Part shown: in pieces, positions 45,315-55,462 of the stretch
Layout of the letters: each line of letters opens with the position of its first letter
How positions within the stretch are numbered: position 1 is the stretch's first letter
Assembly: GCA_905221605.1 (NCBI GenBank)
Contig: CAJNDS010001768.1
Coordinates: 124,001 to 188,000, forward strand
Direction: 5' to 3'
DNA from: Symbiodinium natans
Taxonomy: Eukaryota; Sar; Dinophyceae; Suessiales; Symbiodiniaceae
DNA length: 64,000 bases
Notes under the pieces: model-generated
The model's input: only the letters and a program-made list of their open reading frames with translations
Told to the model about the DNA's origin: nothing
Databases searched by the model: none
Program-made: the position numbers and the translations under genes

Positions 45315-46548
45315 CCTCGTCACTGGTGTGCAGGCCACAGACCAGGTGCCGGCGTCCCTTGAGCGTGACGCCTTACTTTAAGGGCTTGGGGTGGGGGGGT
45401 GGGGGGGGGGGGGGAGTAGGGTTCAGGGTTTAAGGTTTGGGGTTTGGGGTTTATGGTTCTTTAGCGTTTTGGGCGTTTGGGGATGAGGGCTTTGGGTTGA
45501 ACCCTAAACTCTAAACCCTAAACCCTTAGACCCCTAGACCTTTGAACCCTGAACCCTAAACCCTAAACCCTAAACCTCTAGACCTTTGAGCCCCAACCTG
45601 TTTGGACCCAAAGTTGCCAAGCACGCCCGGATAAGCCGCATGGGCGACCCCAGTGGACATCTTGCACGGCAAGACTGGAGCTTCCTCTTGAGAATCACAG
45701 CCCTAAACCCAAACCCTCAACCCTCAACCCCAAACCCTGCAGCACTGCGGGGGCTCATGGCATTGTATGTGAGGTAGTTAACCCCAAACCCTAAACCCTA
45801 AACCCCAGACCCGACATCACTTAGGCGCACACCAACTTGCAGCAGGCCGGACGCGCCGTCACGATGCGATCGCATGAACTGCCAGTCCTTCTGCTGCTGA
45901 GAGAGGGTTCACAGTAGGGGCCTGGGTCGGTCAGGGTTTAGGGTTTAAGGTTTAGGTAGGGTTTAAGGTTTAGGGTTTAGGGAACCCTAAACCCTAAACC
46001 CTAAACCCCAGGAAGCCGTAAAGCCCTGGAGCCTTGGAGCCCTAAACATCCTTGAGCCTTCCTGCAATCCCTGGCCCGTCATGGCTCAACCCTACAGGCT
46101 GAGGTTGGGGGGGGGGGGGGGGGGCGGGTTCAGTGCTTGGGTTTAGGGTTTAGGGTTTAGGGTTTAGGGTATAGGGTTTAGGGTATAGGGTATAGGGTAT
46201 AGGGTTTAGGGTTAAGGGTTAAGGGTTAAGGGTTAAGGGTTAAGGGTTAAGGGTTAAGGGTTAAGGGTTTAGGGTTTAGGGCTTAGGGTTTAGGATCTTG
46301 GTTTAGGGCTCAGGGCTTAGGGTTGAGGATACCTTGTATCCGAATATGCCTTTGCTTTGGCTTTGTAACAAGGGGTGGTGGGGATTTGCAATAGTGTCAA
46401 GACAACGCCTTCACCTTGCAAAGCGTAGTCTTATCTTAAAGAGACCTTGCTTGTGAAGCGAGCATGAAGGTAACAGTTTAACACAAGCCTGGCTTGGTTG
46501 CGTCGGCTTGGCTGAGACAATGCGAACATTACCAGATGCGTGCCCGGC
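45315..46548 (-). CDS. Three-exon chain, unknown protein
   Basis: Exons 46548-46494 (PGTHLVMFALSQPSRRNQ), 45896-45857 (QQKDWQFMRSHRD) and 45371-45315 (VTLKGRRHLVCGLHTSDE) all run AG to GC and join in phase. The second intron is full of telomere-type tracts; the first contains the (TTAAGGG) variant array at 46205-46268. The first exon borders the G-rich tract at 46580. No named family. Confidence 0.45.
46100..46125 (+). repeat. G homopolymer tract
   Basis: About 17 consecutive G followed by CGGG, between telomere-type variants. Confidence 0.9.
46205..46268 (+). repeat. (TTAAGGG) variant array
   Basis: About eight units of TTAAGGG, preceded by a (TATAGGG) block at 46165-46203. Homogenised variants of the telomere motif. 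Confidence 0.9.
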
Positions 46549-46579
46549 CTTTGACAATCTGGTTTGTCTTGGGCTAGCC

Positions 46580-46762
46580 TTAAGGGGAGGGGGGGGGGGG
46601 TGGGGGGGGGGGGGGGGGGGGGAGGGGGGGGGGGGGGGGGGGGGGAGGGGAGGGGGGGGGAGGGGGGGGGGAGGGGGGGGGGGGAGGGGGGGGGAGGGGG
46701 GGGGGGAGGGGGGGGGGGGGGGGGGGGAGGGGGGGGAGGGGGGGGGAGGGAGGGGGGGGTGG
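46580..46762 (+). repeat. G-rich low-complexity tract, about 180 bp
   Basis: Runs of 6-25 G interrupted by single A or T. All frames encode poly-Gly or poly-Pro and are not genes. Strong G-quadruplex potential on the plus strand. Confidence 0.95.
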
Positions 46763-47176
46763 TGGATGCAGAACCCTCCCCACCCCCCCCTATGCATTTC
46801 TGTCAGCCTTTCACCTTGCCGAGCATATAGGGTTGGCGGTTGGCTTTGGCTGGGAGGTTTGAGAGGGGGTGCTCAAGATCATCAGAGCCTTACAGCACAC
46901 CCAAATCCTACATCCTTGAAACCATACAAACCCTGAATCCTAAACTCTTAGCCCTAATAAACCTTTCGTAGGCTTTCTCAAGCCAAGCATCCGAAGTTTC
47001 ACCACGTCGTGTAAACCTGAGAAAACACTCAGATAAGAGCCCCTTCGTCAAAACAAGGGACCCCAACACCCCTAAACCCTAAACCCTAAGCCCAAAACCC
47101 TAAACCCTAAGCCCAAAACCCTAAACCCAAACCCTAAACCCTGAATCCTAAGCCCATGCACCATAAGCTCCTCAGC

Positions 47177-47233
47177 GGTGTGCTGCCACTGCGCTTCGCA
47201 GGCACCCAGCGCGCCGCGGCGGAGGATAGAGGC
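47177..47233 (-). CDS. Candidate exon, PPR-like (LGACEAQWQHT)
   Basis: CCCACAAG acceptor, 19 codons including GALGACEAQWQHT, GC donor, phase 0 at both ends. S-A-C-E-x-x-x-Q-W is typical of dinoflagellate pentatricopeptide repeats, which bind organellar RNA. One repeat fragment is not enough to be sure. Confidence 0.35.
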
Positions 47234-47663
47234 CTTGTGGGGTCATGGAGGAGGAAGGGTTGGGGTTTAGGGTTTAGGGTTTAGGGTCTAGGGTTTAGGG
47301 TTTAGGGTCTAGGGTCTAGGGGTTGGGGGCTTAGGGTTTCGGGTGCAGTGGGTTGCGGGGCTTAGGGTCGAAGGTGGGCTGTTCTCTGTACCTGTAAAGT
47401 GAATCGAACCTGGCTGAAGACAGGAAGTATAGGAGAAAAGATCCTAAGCTGAGGGCTTAGGGTTTGAGGGCTTCTAGGGTGTCGTGGTCTTGACCCTGAA
47501 CCCTTGAAGTATCCAGAGTCTTAAGGGTTCGAGGTTTACTCCGGTAGACACAGCCATCTTTTGCGATGCGGCCGCCTTCCCCACAAATTCAAACATCGCA
47601 GCTCCTACGTGGTACGCAGTGGACCTAGCATGAGTGCAAAGAAGGATGGGAGTTCCTTCATCT

Positions 47664-47788
47664 TACTTATTCTTAGTCTATTAGTAGGGAATGAGGGAAC
47701 TAAGCACCCTTTTTGGTCCCTTAGAAGGCTTGTATCAGGGAATATAAGGTGCCCAATTCTCTGGTCCCTTTCTAAAAACTATTGTAGG
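47664..47788. mobile_element. MITE-like, family CCTACTGGTTCTTAGTAGGG, eroded copy
   Basis: ATTCTTAGTCTATTAGTAGG and ATATAAGGTGCCCAATTCTC are shared with 61233-61348; the right arm is eroded (CTAAAAACTATTGTAGG). Confidence 0.6.
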
Positions 47789-48224
47789 TCACGCGGCGTG
47801 TGCGGCGCGTGAAGGCGCAAGACCTTCAAAGGTCATTGTCAACCCATGCATTCGACTGAGGCACGCGAGATTTTCCACTCCACCAAGTTGTTTAATTAGG
47901 GCCTCGCCACCCTCCACCCCTCCATCCCACCCTCCACACCGAAAAAGACTTATTCCAAACACCAAACCCACCATATCCCTAAACCTTGAACCCTAAACCT
48001 TATATACACAGTCCTAAGCCCCGTAAACAGTCCCTGAACCCTAAGCCATATACCCCCCAACCCCGGCTTAAGCCTAACCACGTAGAGCAACCCCAGCCTC
48101 AACTCCATAAACAAACCCTAACCCCTAGCTTAACAAAAAAAACCCTTAATCCTAAAACCCAAACCCTAAACTCTAAACCCTAAACTCCACACCCAAAACC
48201 CTAAACCCTAAAGCCACTTGAAGC

Positions 48225-48318
48225 AACCACGGGCTTCCATTGAAGCACCTCCCGTGCCGGACCCAGCGCGGAAGCCACGCGCCGGAGCACCCCGGCGCGC
48301 CTCACGGCCTCTCGGACT
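48225..48318 (-). CDS. Candidate exon (REAVRRAGVLRRVASALG)
   Basis: TCTCCAG acceptor and 31 open codons containing REAVRRAGVLRRVASALG and AREVLQWKPVV, then a GC donor. Very GC-rich and helical. Chance openness of 31 codons is lower than for other islands. Family unknown. Confidence 0.45.
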
Positions 48319-48667
48319 CTGGAGACTTTGGGGGTTACGGGGGTTAAGTTGGTTTAGGGTTTCGGCAACCTGCGAGCCCAATTGAAAACCTTGCCTAGGA
48401 CGGATTTAGGGTTTAGGGCATGGGGGTTTCTATCCATAAGACAAAGGAAGTTGAGGGTTTAGGGTCTAGGGTTTGGGGTTATATACTCAAGGTTTCAAGC
48501 ATGAAGCCCAAAAAACGACAATGTCTAAGCAAGGCCTAACCCTGAACCCTGAACCCTGAACCCTGAACCCTGAACCCTGAACCCTAAACCCTAAACCCTA
48601 AACCCTAAACCCTAACCCTAAACCCCAAACCCTACAAAGCGCCGAAGGGCCTCTGCAAAGGCACAGC

Positions 48668-48694
48668 ATCGTATCGGCGCGCGGCGCAGAGGCC
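48668..48694 (-). CDS. Candidate micro-exon (GLCAARRYD)
   Basis: GGGAG acceptor, nine codons, GC donor; joins in phase 0 with 49019-49053 upstream. Confidence 0.25.
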
Positions 48695-49018
48695 CTCCCG
48701 GTTGGAGGGTTAGGGGTTTTGGGTTCATAGGGTTTAGGGTTTAGGGTTTAGGGTTTAGGGCTTAGGGCTTAGGGCTTAGGGTTTAGGGACCTGAAAGTAC
48801 GTACCCCAAGTACTCCTTGAGGGCCTCAGGGTACCTTCAGTACCCCTAAAGCAGAGCCCTTAAGTGCACATGTCGAGCCAGCCAGCGAGCGAGACAGCGA
48901 GAGAGAGAGAGGGAGAGATGGTCTTCGAAGAACGCAGAACTCGAAGCCTTAAACCCTAAACCCTAAACCCTAAACCCTAAACCCTAAACCCTAAACCCTA
49001 ACACATGAGCTTCGCAGC

Positions 49019-49053
49019 TTCAACAAGCGTAAAGCCAGCCTCCGCGCCCAAGC
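49019..49053 (-). CDS. Candidate exon (LGAEAGFTLVE)
   Basis: TTCCCAG acceptor, LGAEAGFTLVE, GC donor, flanked by CCCTAAA on the left and TTTAGGG on the right. Confidence 0.3.
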
Positions 49054-49676
49054 CTGGGAACAAAGCCCCACTGGCGGTCCTTACTTGGCTTGGGTTTGTA
49101 GGGTTTAGGGTTTTAGGGTTTAGGGTTTAGGGTTTAGGGTGTAGGGTTTAGGGTTTAGGGTTTAGGGTTTAGGGTTTAGGGTTTCGGGTTTCGGGTTTAG
49201 GGTACAATGAGCCATGAGCCCTAAACCCTCAACCCCAAACCTTAAAGGAACATGGGCAGCATGTGTGGAACCATGTACGAAAAATCCCAATTAGATACGG
49301 TATATGAACCCTAAACCCTAAGCCCGAAACCCGAAACCCTAAACCCTGTTTAGGGGTTCATGTGGTGCACAAGGATCATGGATTCATGGGCTTGGAGTGC
49401 CAAGGCACGTGCCCAAGCGGCTGGGTGTGCCAATCGGCCTTGAAGAGGAACGGCTCCTACAGAAGATTGACTTATGGGTTCTATACATAGGGTTCAGTAG
49501 CAGACCCTAAACCCTAATAGGCTTAGGATTGAGGGTATTTAAGGTAGACCCCAAAAACCACCAGAACTTCCCTCGAGTCACCAGAGCTGTCTCAACCCTA
49601 AACCCTAAACCCTAAACCCTAAACCCTACCCTAAACCCTAAACCCTAAACCCACCGTTCCCAACCGCTCCTTGGGC

Positions 49677-49714
49677 GAGGTCTCAAAGCCCCAGCACTGC
49701 ATGGACGGAAGCTC
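49677..49714 (-). CDS. Candidate exon (ELPSMQCWGFET)
   Basis: GTACCAG acceptor, ELPSMQCWGFET, GC donor. The Q-C-W-G core recalls an RCC1-type blade, but one blade is not proof. Confidence 0.35.
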
Positions 49715-49736
49715 CTGGTACGGTCGTTCCAATGCC

Positions 49737-50511
49737 CTTAGGGTCCATGTACCTATATTATATCGTACATGGGTTAGGGCTTAGGGTTTAGGGTTTAGGG
49801 TTTAGGGTTTAGGGTTTAGGGTTTAGGGTTTAGGGTTTAGGGTTTAGGGGTACCCCCCTAGGTTCTTTTTAGGGGTAACATAAGAAGGGTTCCTATACAG
49901 GAGCTTTGCAGTTCAAGTTGTAACAGGCTCCTTCTGCTGCAGTTTCGATTCTGCAGTGACGAAGTTGCTTGGAGTCACAACCACAACTGTACGAAGCCGA
50001 GCATCGGGATCTCAAAACAGACCCTGCACAACCCTCAACCTTCAACCCTCAATCCTACATCCCTGCAACCCCAAGGCTCCAAGGACTCTTATTTTGCGGG
50101 TTTTTGAGCCCAGAAGGCCTTCCGATATGTGGTTATGAGGGCTATTTGGAGCCCAAGGGCGCAAGTACGTAGCTTCCTATTTTAGGTTTTTTGGGGCTAC
50201 TTGGAAGCCTAAGGGTACAAGCATGTAGACCCGAACCCATTCTAGAATTCATTGAGTCCCTTCCCTATAGGGTCCATGTACCTATTATATTATATGGTAT
50301 ATACTTGGGCCCTAAAGCTACTATATCGGGTATTTCCCCAATGAGGGTTACCCTCTTTACACCCCAAAGAGAATGGAATCCCCTTAAAGGGACGCCCCCC
50401 CCGTCTGTAACCCTAAGCCCTAAGCCCTAAGCCCTAAGCCCTAAGCCCTAAACCCTAAACCCTAAACCCGCACTATATAATATCCTGTATAGATATATAC
50501 ATGGACCCTTA
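49737..50511. mobile_element. Foldback elements GGTCCATGTACC, disrupted copies
   Basis: Left arms at 49739 (GGGTCCATGTACCTATATTA) and 50271 (GGGTCCATGTACCTATTATA). A right arm at 50480-50511 (GATATATACATGGACCCTTA) is separated from its left arm by a (CCCTAAG)/(CCCTAAA) block at 50409-50468. The telomere-type tract thus lies inside a disrupted hairpin. The DNA at 49880-50260 is unique, with no gene supported. Confidence 0.55.
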
Positions 50512-50810
50512 GGGCTTGAGTACTCAAGTCTGAAACTCCTGGGACATGAAAGGCCCGCCAGGATCATCCCAAAGGTATTCGAGGAGCTCCTGCGTTCAGG
50601 TGAGGGTTTAGAGTTTAGGGTTTTAGAGTTTAGGGTTTGGGTTTAGGGTTTAGACTCAGAATGCCAAGCCTTGTTTATCCATGTTTGTAGATATACTGAC
50701 AACCTTTCTAGTATTCTTAGATAATCTGCCACAGCAAGGGTCTTGGGCTCTTGCTCAAGCAGACAGACACACCTTCCAAATTCCGAAACCCTCAACCCTC
50801 AACCCTCAAC

Positions 50811-50998
50811 CGCCCCCCCCCCCCCCCCCCCCTCTCCCCCTCCCCCTCCCCCCCCTCCCCCCCTAAAAAACCCCTCCCAAACCCCTGCCCCCCCTCCCCC
50901 CCCCTCCCCCCTCCCCCCCTCCCCCCCTCCCCCCCTACCCTCTCCCCCCCCCCCCTCCCCCCCCCCCCCTCCCCCCCCCCCCCCCCTCCCCCCCCCGC
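50811..50998 (-). repeat. C-rich low-complexity tract, about 190 bp
   Basis: Runs of 5-17 C separated by single T, with one AAAAAACCCCTCCCAAACCCC interruption. It mirrors the G-rich tract at 46580. Not coding. Confidence 0.95.
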
Positions 50999-51130
50999 GT
51001 CCCAGTCTTTCCTCCTTCCGTTTGAGGTGCCTAGTGCTTCCCAAAGCGCCAACTGGATATAGTCTAGCCACACCCAGCACCCCTTCGCAAACCGTCCCAT
51101 AATACCCATGCATGTAGGGCTTAGGGTGTA

Positions 51131-51231
51131 CTACTATTCACTTAAGAAACCCCAGACGATGAAACAGATTTTCCTTCTTATGGGAACATGGGCATATTTT
51201 CATGTATTTCTTGGTCTGAAGCAAATAGTAG
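51131..51231. mobile_element. MITE-like, family CTACTAATTTGCTTAAG, copy 2
   Basis: CTACTATTCACTTAAGAAAC on the left, GAAGCAAATAGTAG on the right. Confidence 0.7.
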
Positions 51232-51320
51232 TCTAGGTACCCTAAATACCCTAAACCTTAAACCCTAAACCCTGAACCCTAAACCTTAAACCCTCAGGTT
51301 TACCACCCTTTCCGGATGGA

Positions 51321-51363
51321 ATTCCAACACCTGGCGCAGTATGATGTCTGGGTTCCGGCTGCC
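51321..51363 (-). CDS. Candidate exon (GSRNPDIILRQVLEF)
   Basis: TTTTCGAG acceptor, then an open frame GSRNPDIILRQVLEF continuing to 51293 (HPERVVNL). The donor is not decided (a GC occurs after ILR's first base). Protein-like; family unknown. Confidence 0.35.
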
Positions 51364-51396
51364 CTCGAAAAGGCTATTCAACTATGTAACTCTAAG

Positions 51397-51575
51397 GGGC
51401 CATGTACCTGTTTAGGATATACTTGGGCCTTAAAGGGGTTTTGGGTCTAGGGCTTCAGGGTTAGGGCTTAGGGTGTGCATGTACCTGTTCAGGATATACT
51501 TGGCGGGCCTTAAAAGGGTTCCCATGTAGTAGCTTTAGCGCCCAAGCTTTTACCATATAGGTACATAGCATGTTC
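51397..51575. mobile_element. Foldback element GGTCCATGTACC, nested or duplicated copy
   Basis: Two left arms in tandem (GGGGCCATGTACCTGTTTAG at 51397 and GTGCATGTACCTGTTCAGG at 51475) precede one right arm (GCGCCCAAGC, ATATAGGTACATAG). A short telomere-type stretch separates them, as if an element had gained an internal tract. Confidence 0.55.
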
Positions 51576-52024
51576 CCTTGCGCGTAATGAGCCCCCTTGA
51601 AAGTACCGACCCGCCTATAATCTCTTCGGGGCCTTTAAATATGACAACCCAGCCCAACAAGCTTTTGTCAAGCCCGATCCGGCTCGAGCTGCCCCAGGGC
51701 AAAGAAGGCGCACGGGCGCCGCTTTGTGCCTGCTCTACCCTGAGCCCGAAACCCTAAACCTGGACCCCAAACCCTAAACCCCATGATAAACTCTGAACCC
51801 TAAACCCTATTCACCCTAAACCCCTAGCCCTGAACCCTTTACAAACCCTGAAGCCTAAACCCCATACACCCTAAACCCCAAATCCCCTAAGCCCTGAACC
51901 CTTTACAAACCCTGAAAGCTACACACCCTATACACCCTGAACCCTTTACAAACCTTGAACCCTAAACCCTATACACCCCAATCCCCCAAGCCTATACACC
52001 CGATGTACGTTGGACCTTTAGAGT

Positions 52025-52700
52025 CTATGTGAGGCAATGCCCTTGTTTCCCATGTGAAAACCCATGGAAACTCACGTAAGTGATCCAAAACATGTTTTTT
52101 TCTCGACTTGCTTGGCCTGCCTGAAGGTCGTCCCTGCAAGCACTATTCACCCCGGACAAAGCAGGGCGCAGATGAAAAGTGAGTGTGCTTATGGCTTCGT
52201 CCGTGGAAAGTCCTAGCTCCAGATGTCGCATCTTGCAAGCTACACTACAAAATGTATTCTACTTGACTATAGTCTCTCGAAACGAGGCTATTGCACATCA
52301 AAATATCGAGAAGTCGTTCTCGAGAGGCATTTGGCAGATTGGCATGAGGCTGTTTGGAAGTTTCAAAGAATGGAAGCTGGAAGTTTCCAGTTTCCATGTT
52401 TTGGAGTTTTGTCTCACTGTCGATGTTTCAGCTCAGAATGGCAGCGTTCAAGCTGGCAATGTCGCCTTCGGGACGTGGAAGTTTGGCGGAAGTTTGTTTG
52501 GAAGTTTTGGGCAAACTGCCAAGTGACATTGGTCTACGCTGGCAAATTTTTGTCTACAAAGTTTGTCTATTTTCAAAAAATAGTATATTTTTGTCTACGA
52601 GCGAACAATTTCAACTACTATCCCATTTTTGTTACTATAGTTTTTTGTTTTGTCTATTTTCAAAAAATGAGACAATCTCTTATTTAAAAAAATGTATGCG
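52025..52700. other. Unique T-rich region, ORFs on both strands, no clear gene
   Basis: It follows the gene at 52862-53548. A minus frame (52231-52025, MRHLELGLSTDEAISTLTFH) has good GC-rich codons and may be a downstream exon. Plus frames of up to 154 codons are T-rich with repeated TGGAAGTTT and TTGTCTATTTTCAAAAAAT blocks, and look non-coding. Confidence 0.4.
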
Positions 52701-52861
52701 CGGACAAAGTTTTGTATACGCGGGTTACTTGTTGCCCCCGGACGAAAATTGTCCAGGAGAGTCTTAGGGGTGGAGGCCAACTGCAGATCGATCATGCCTG
52801 TCTCAGCTGCGAGAAGAACTGCGGGCTTATGCGTCGGAGGTCTTTCAGGCGAGCCACATGC

Positions 52862-53548
52862 CTGACGAATTCTTTGCTCGGTCAATCCTTCGGAAGCGAA
52901 GGGCTCGATGTACACGCGGCGCTGTTCTGGAGAATGACGTAGTTCAAATCCGAGCTGGTATTGCAGAGAAGCGGCTATTGCATGTCATGACACGAGGAAG
53001 TCGCACAAGGTGGGATCTTTTGGAGAAATTCCGTCTTATGACGCATCTGGGTAGTTTTTTCTCGATGTAGTCCGCGTCAAGGAAAAGTGCTTTTGCAACC
53101 CACACCAAACTGCGTCTAAAGATGGAGTTGAAATTCTCCTCAGAGACATTCTTGAACTGGAGGAGGTCGCTTGTCTCGACACGCTTCCATCCCACCACGC
53201 GCAACATGCGGGCGACGTAGCCATAGGGCTTTCTAGCGGCCAGGTCGTCACCGGAAGCCAGTTTTTTGTAGAGATCCTCTGGAAACTTCCTCTGACTGTC
53301 GGGCTTTTCTTGAGCAGTCAGAGTACACGCGCTGGCGAAAGTCTCGAGCTGCTTTCCCAGTTTGTCCTCGTTGCGCCACAGGCTCGAGTATATGAAGGCA
53401 CGGTTCTGCTTGTAGACAGCCGCAAGGTGCTGACTGTAAAGTCCCTCTCCTGCCTCCCCGATGAAGCATCGGTCGATGTTCTCGCCCCGCTTGGCGAGAG
53501 AAATGGCTGCGAGACAGCACGTGAAAAGTCTGAATTGCACCAAAAGGT
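52862..53548 (-). CDS. Unknown protein, long exon plus compact GC-AG intron
   Basis: The upstream exon 53548-53045 (504 nt) follows a strong acceptor (TTTTTTTCGCAG) and encodes a soluble protein with many acidic and basic residues (GEAGEGLYSQHLAAVYKQNR, FPEDLYKKLASGDD, EENFNSIFRRSLVWVAKALF). It ends at a GC donor (T|GCGTCA). A 70-bp intron follows, then exon 52974 to about 52862 (AASLQYQLGFELRHSPEQRR, VYIEPFASEGLTEQRIRQ), in phase. There is no ATG in the first exon, so the 5' end lies upstream, where telomere-type tracts start only 30 bp from the acceptor. Codon use is GC-rich. I do not recognise the family. Confidence 0.7.
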
Positions 53549-53574
53549 CTGCGAAAAAAACTTCTGGAGTCTTG

Positions 53575-53712
53575 CTTTAGGGTTTAGGGCTTAGGGCTTA
53601 GGGCTTAGGGATTAGGGCTTAGGGCTTAGGGCCTTAGGGCCTTAGGGCCTTAGGGCCTTAGGGCCCTAGGGCCTTAGGGCCTTAGGGCCTTAGGGCCTCA
53701 GGGCTTAGGGTT
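53575..53712 (+). repeat. (TTAGGGC) and (TTAGGGCC) variant array
   Basis: TTTAGGG grades into 7-bp CTTAGGG and then about nine 8-bp CTTAGGGC units. It is immediately upstream (sense strand) of the exon starting at 53548. Confidence 0.95.
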
Positions 53713-53817
53713 TTGCTTGAGGCTTTGGGAGGATAGGCCAAGAAGACTTCCCAGGCCCCTAAGACAAAGGAACCTGTAACCCTCTGTGAGATGATGGTTC
53801 CGAACCTGTTGAAGGTT

Positions 53818-53935
53818 GGGTTTAGGGTTTAGGGTTTAGGGTTTAGGGTTTAGGGTTTAGGGTTTAGGGTTTAGGGTTTAGGGTTTAGGGTTTAGGGTTT
53901 AGGGTTTAGGGTTTCGGGTTTAGGGTTTAGGGTGC
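53818..53935 (+). repeat. (TTTAGGG) array, about 16 units
   Basis: Long, clean array with one TTTCGGG unit. Confidence 0.95.
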
Positions 53936-53939
53936 AGAC

Positions 53940-54038
53940 TTGGGATACTTCCCTCATACTAACAGTCCTGAAAAGGGATTATAGTACCCCCTGCTCGAAT
54001 CCCCACTAAGGACTGTTAGTATAAGGGGGAACATCCGA
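53940..54038. mobile_element. MITE-like, family TTGGGATGTTCCCCC, copy 3
   Basis: TTGGGATACTTCCCTCATAC and TAACAGTCC on the left, GGACTGTTAGTATAAGGGGG and AACATCCGAA on the right. The left end abuts the preceding array. Confidence 0.75.
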
Positions 54039-54203
54039 AATGATGGTCCCTTTTTGGGGGGTGCCTGGTGATGCAGAGCCTGATATCTAGGGTCGTACCA
54101 GAAGAGGGGGCACAAACCCGCAAAGCCCTAAAAACACAAAACCCCAAAAACCCTAACACCCTAACATCTCCCAAAACACCAAGACCCTAAAGCCAAAAAA
54201 ACC

Positions 54204-54226
54204 TTAACCCCCCCCCCCGCCCCCCC

Positions 54227-54257
<31 letters not shown>

Positions 54258-54266
54258 AAAAAAAAC
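54204..54266. repeat. Poly-C then poly-A tract
   Basis: About 35 C (one G) followed directly by 18 A. Poly-C/poly-A junctions of this kind recur at 31300-31335 and 57476-57515. Confidence 0.9.
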
Positions 54267-54569
54267 AAGTGCCCCGCCTGGCCGCCCGACGCCCCATCGT
54301 GCCGGCGCCGGCGCAAAGGAAGGGCCCCGGAGTGGCCGACCTGGCTTCGGGAGCATTAAAGGAGTCTTAGGTCTTATTTTTAGGGATTAGGGTCAGGGTT
54401 TTAGGGCTTTAGGGTTTTAGGGTTTTAGGGTTTTAGGGTTTTAGGGCTTTAGGGCTTTAGGGGCTTTAGGGCTATAGGGCTTTAGGGTTTTAAGGTTTAA
54501 GAGTAACTTAGGTCTTTTTTTGTGGTTTAGGGCTTAGGGTTTGGTTTTAGGGACAAGCGCGGCCAAAGC

Positions 54570-54676
54570 ATATCCAGGAACAAGCTCGACGGTCACAATT
54601 ACATGGTGATCTTGAGGGAGGCACACCGCAACCCCGCCGGAGGGTCCCACTTCTTTCACGGCAGCCAAGGAAGCAA
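54570..54676 (-). CDS. Candidate exon (VASLAAVKEVGPSGGVAV)
   Basis: AAGACAG acceptor, 35 open codons (VASLAAVKEVGPSGGVAV, DHHVIVTVELVPGY), then a GC donor (TAT|GCTTTG). The alternating hydrophobic pattern suits beta-strands. It lies downstream of the WD40 exons on the same strand and may belong to that gene. The plus strand is also open (54552-54746) but reads as antisense. Confidence 0.45.
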
Positions 54677-55347
54677 CTGTCTTGACCCGAGGGGCGTGTT
54701 GCCTGAAGCGTTGCAGGCACGGCGCGCTCCACTTCGTTTCTTGTAATAAGACAGGTGGCTTATGCGCAGTAGCCCTATGCTGGCCATTTTAGCTGTGCCA
54801 GACGGTCCAGCGTGCTCAAGGATTAGGGTTTAGGGGTTTAGGGTTTTGGGTTGAGGGTTTAGGGTTTAGTTCCAGGCAGCCCCTGAAGCGGGTTCAGGGC
54901 TAAGGGTTTGAAGGGCATTCCCCAGCAGCAGGGTGCTCAACCCTAAACCCTAAACCCTAAACCCTGACGAAGCCCAGAACCCCAAAAGCCTAAAGCCAAA
55001 GCATACGCCCAGAACCCCTCATGTAAAAAACAACATGAAAGTCAAGAACCTTCCTCTGATTGCTGTAGCTTCTGAAGCCCTATCTAGCGTTTCGGGTTTA
55101 GGGTTTAGGGTTTATAGGGCTTAGGGTTTTATAGGGTTTGGGAAAGCTCAAGCCAAGTCTCAAGATCCGGGACACTAAGCCCTGAAACCCCAAGCCCCTG
55201 ATACAGGGAATGGCCCTCCTCCCTCATACCCATGAACCCTTATCCCGAATATCCGAATAATTGTAAGGAGGCGTAAAGGCACCTGATTCCCTAAATCTCT
55301 ACTACGACTCGAGCTCAAACCCTGAACTCAAACTCGGAAAATTTCAG

Positions 55348-55462
55348 CCCTAAACCCTAAACCCTAAACCCTAAACCCTAAACCCTAAACCCTAAACCCT
55401 AAACCCTAAACCCTAAACCCTAAACCCTAAACCCTAAACCCTAAACCCTAAACCCTAAACCC
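55348..55462 (-). repeat. (CCCTAAA) array, about 16 units
   Basis: Longest clean CCCTAAA array in the window. A GC-rich 80-bp island (55468-55553) follows, then TTTAGGG arrays from 55557. Confidence 0.95.

Noticed and set aside
46411..46936. Poly-Gly and poly-Pro ORFs at the G-rich tract (and at 50743-51113, 1217-1521)
   Set aside because: Products of G/C homopolymer repeats; all frames are open.
54552..54746. 65-codon plus-strand frame ending in TAA
   Set aside because: The minus strand has a better acceptor, a GC donor and a more regular beta-strand pattern over the same bases; the plus frame looks like its shadow.
54785..54805. Resemblance to the dinoflagellate spliced leader (GGCCATTTTAGCTGTG)
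   Set aside because: Only the GCCATTTT core matches; the conserved 3' part GGCTCAAG is absent, so it is neither a spliced-leader gene nor a relic I can support.
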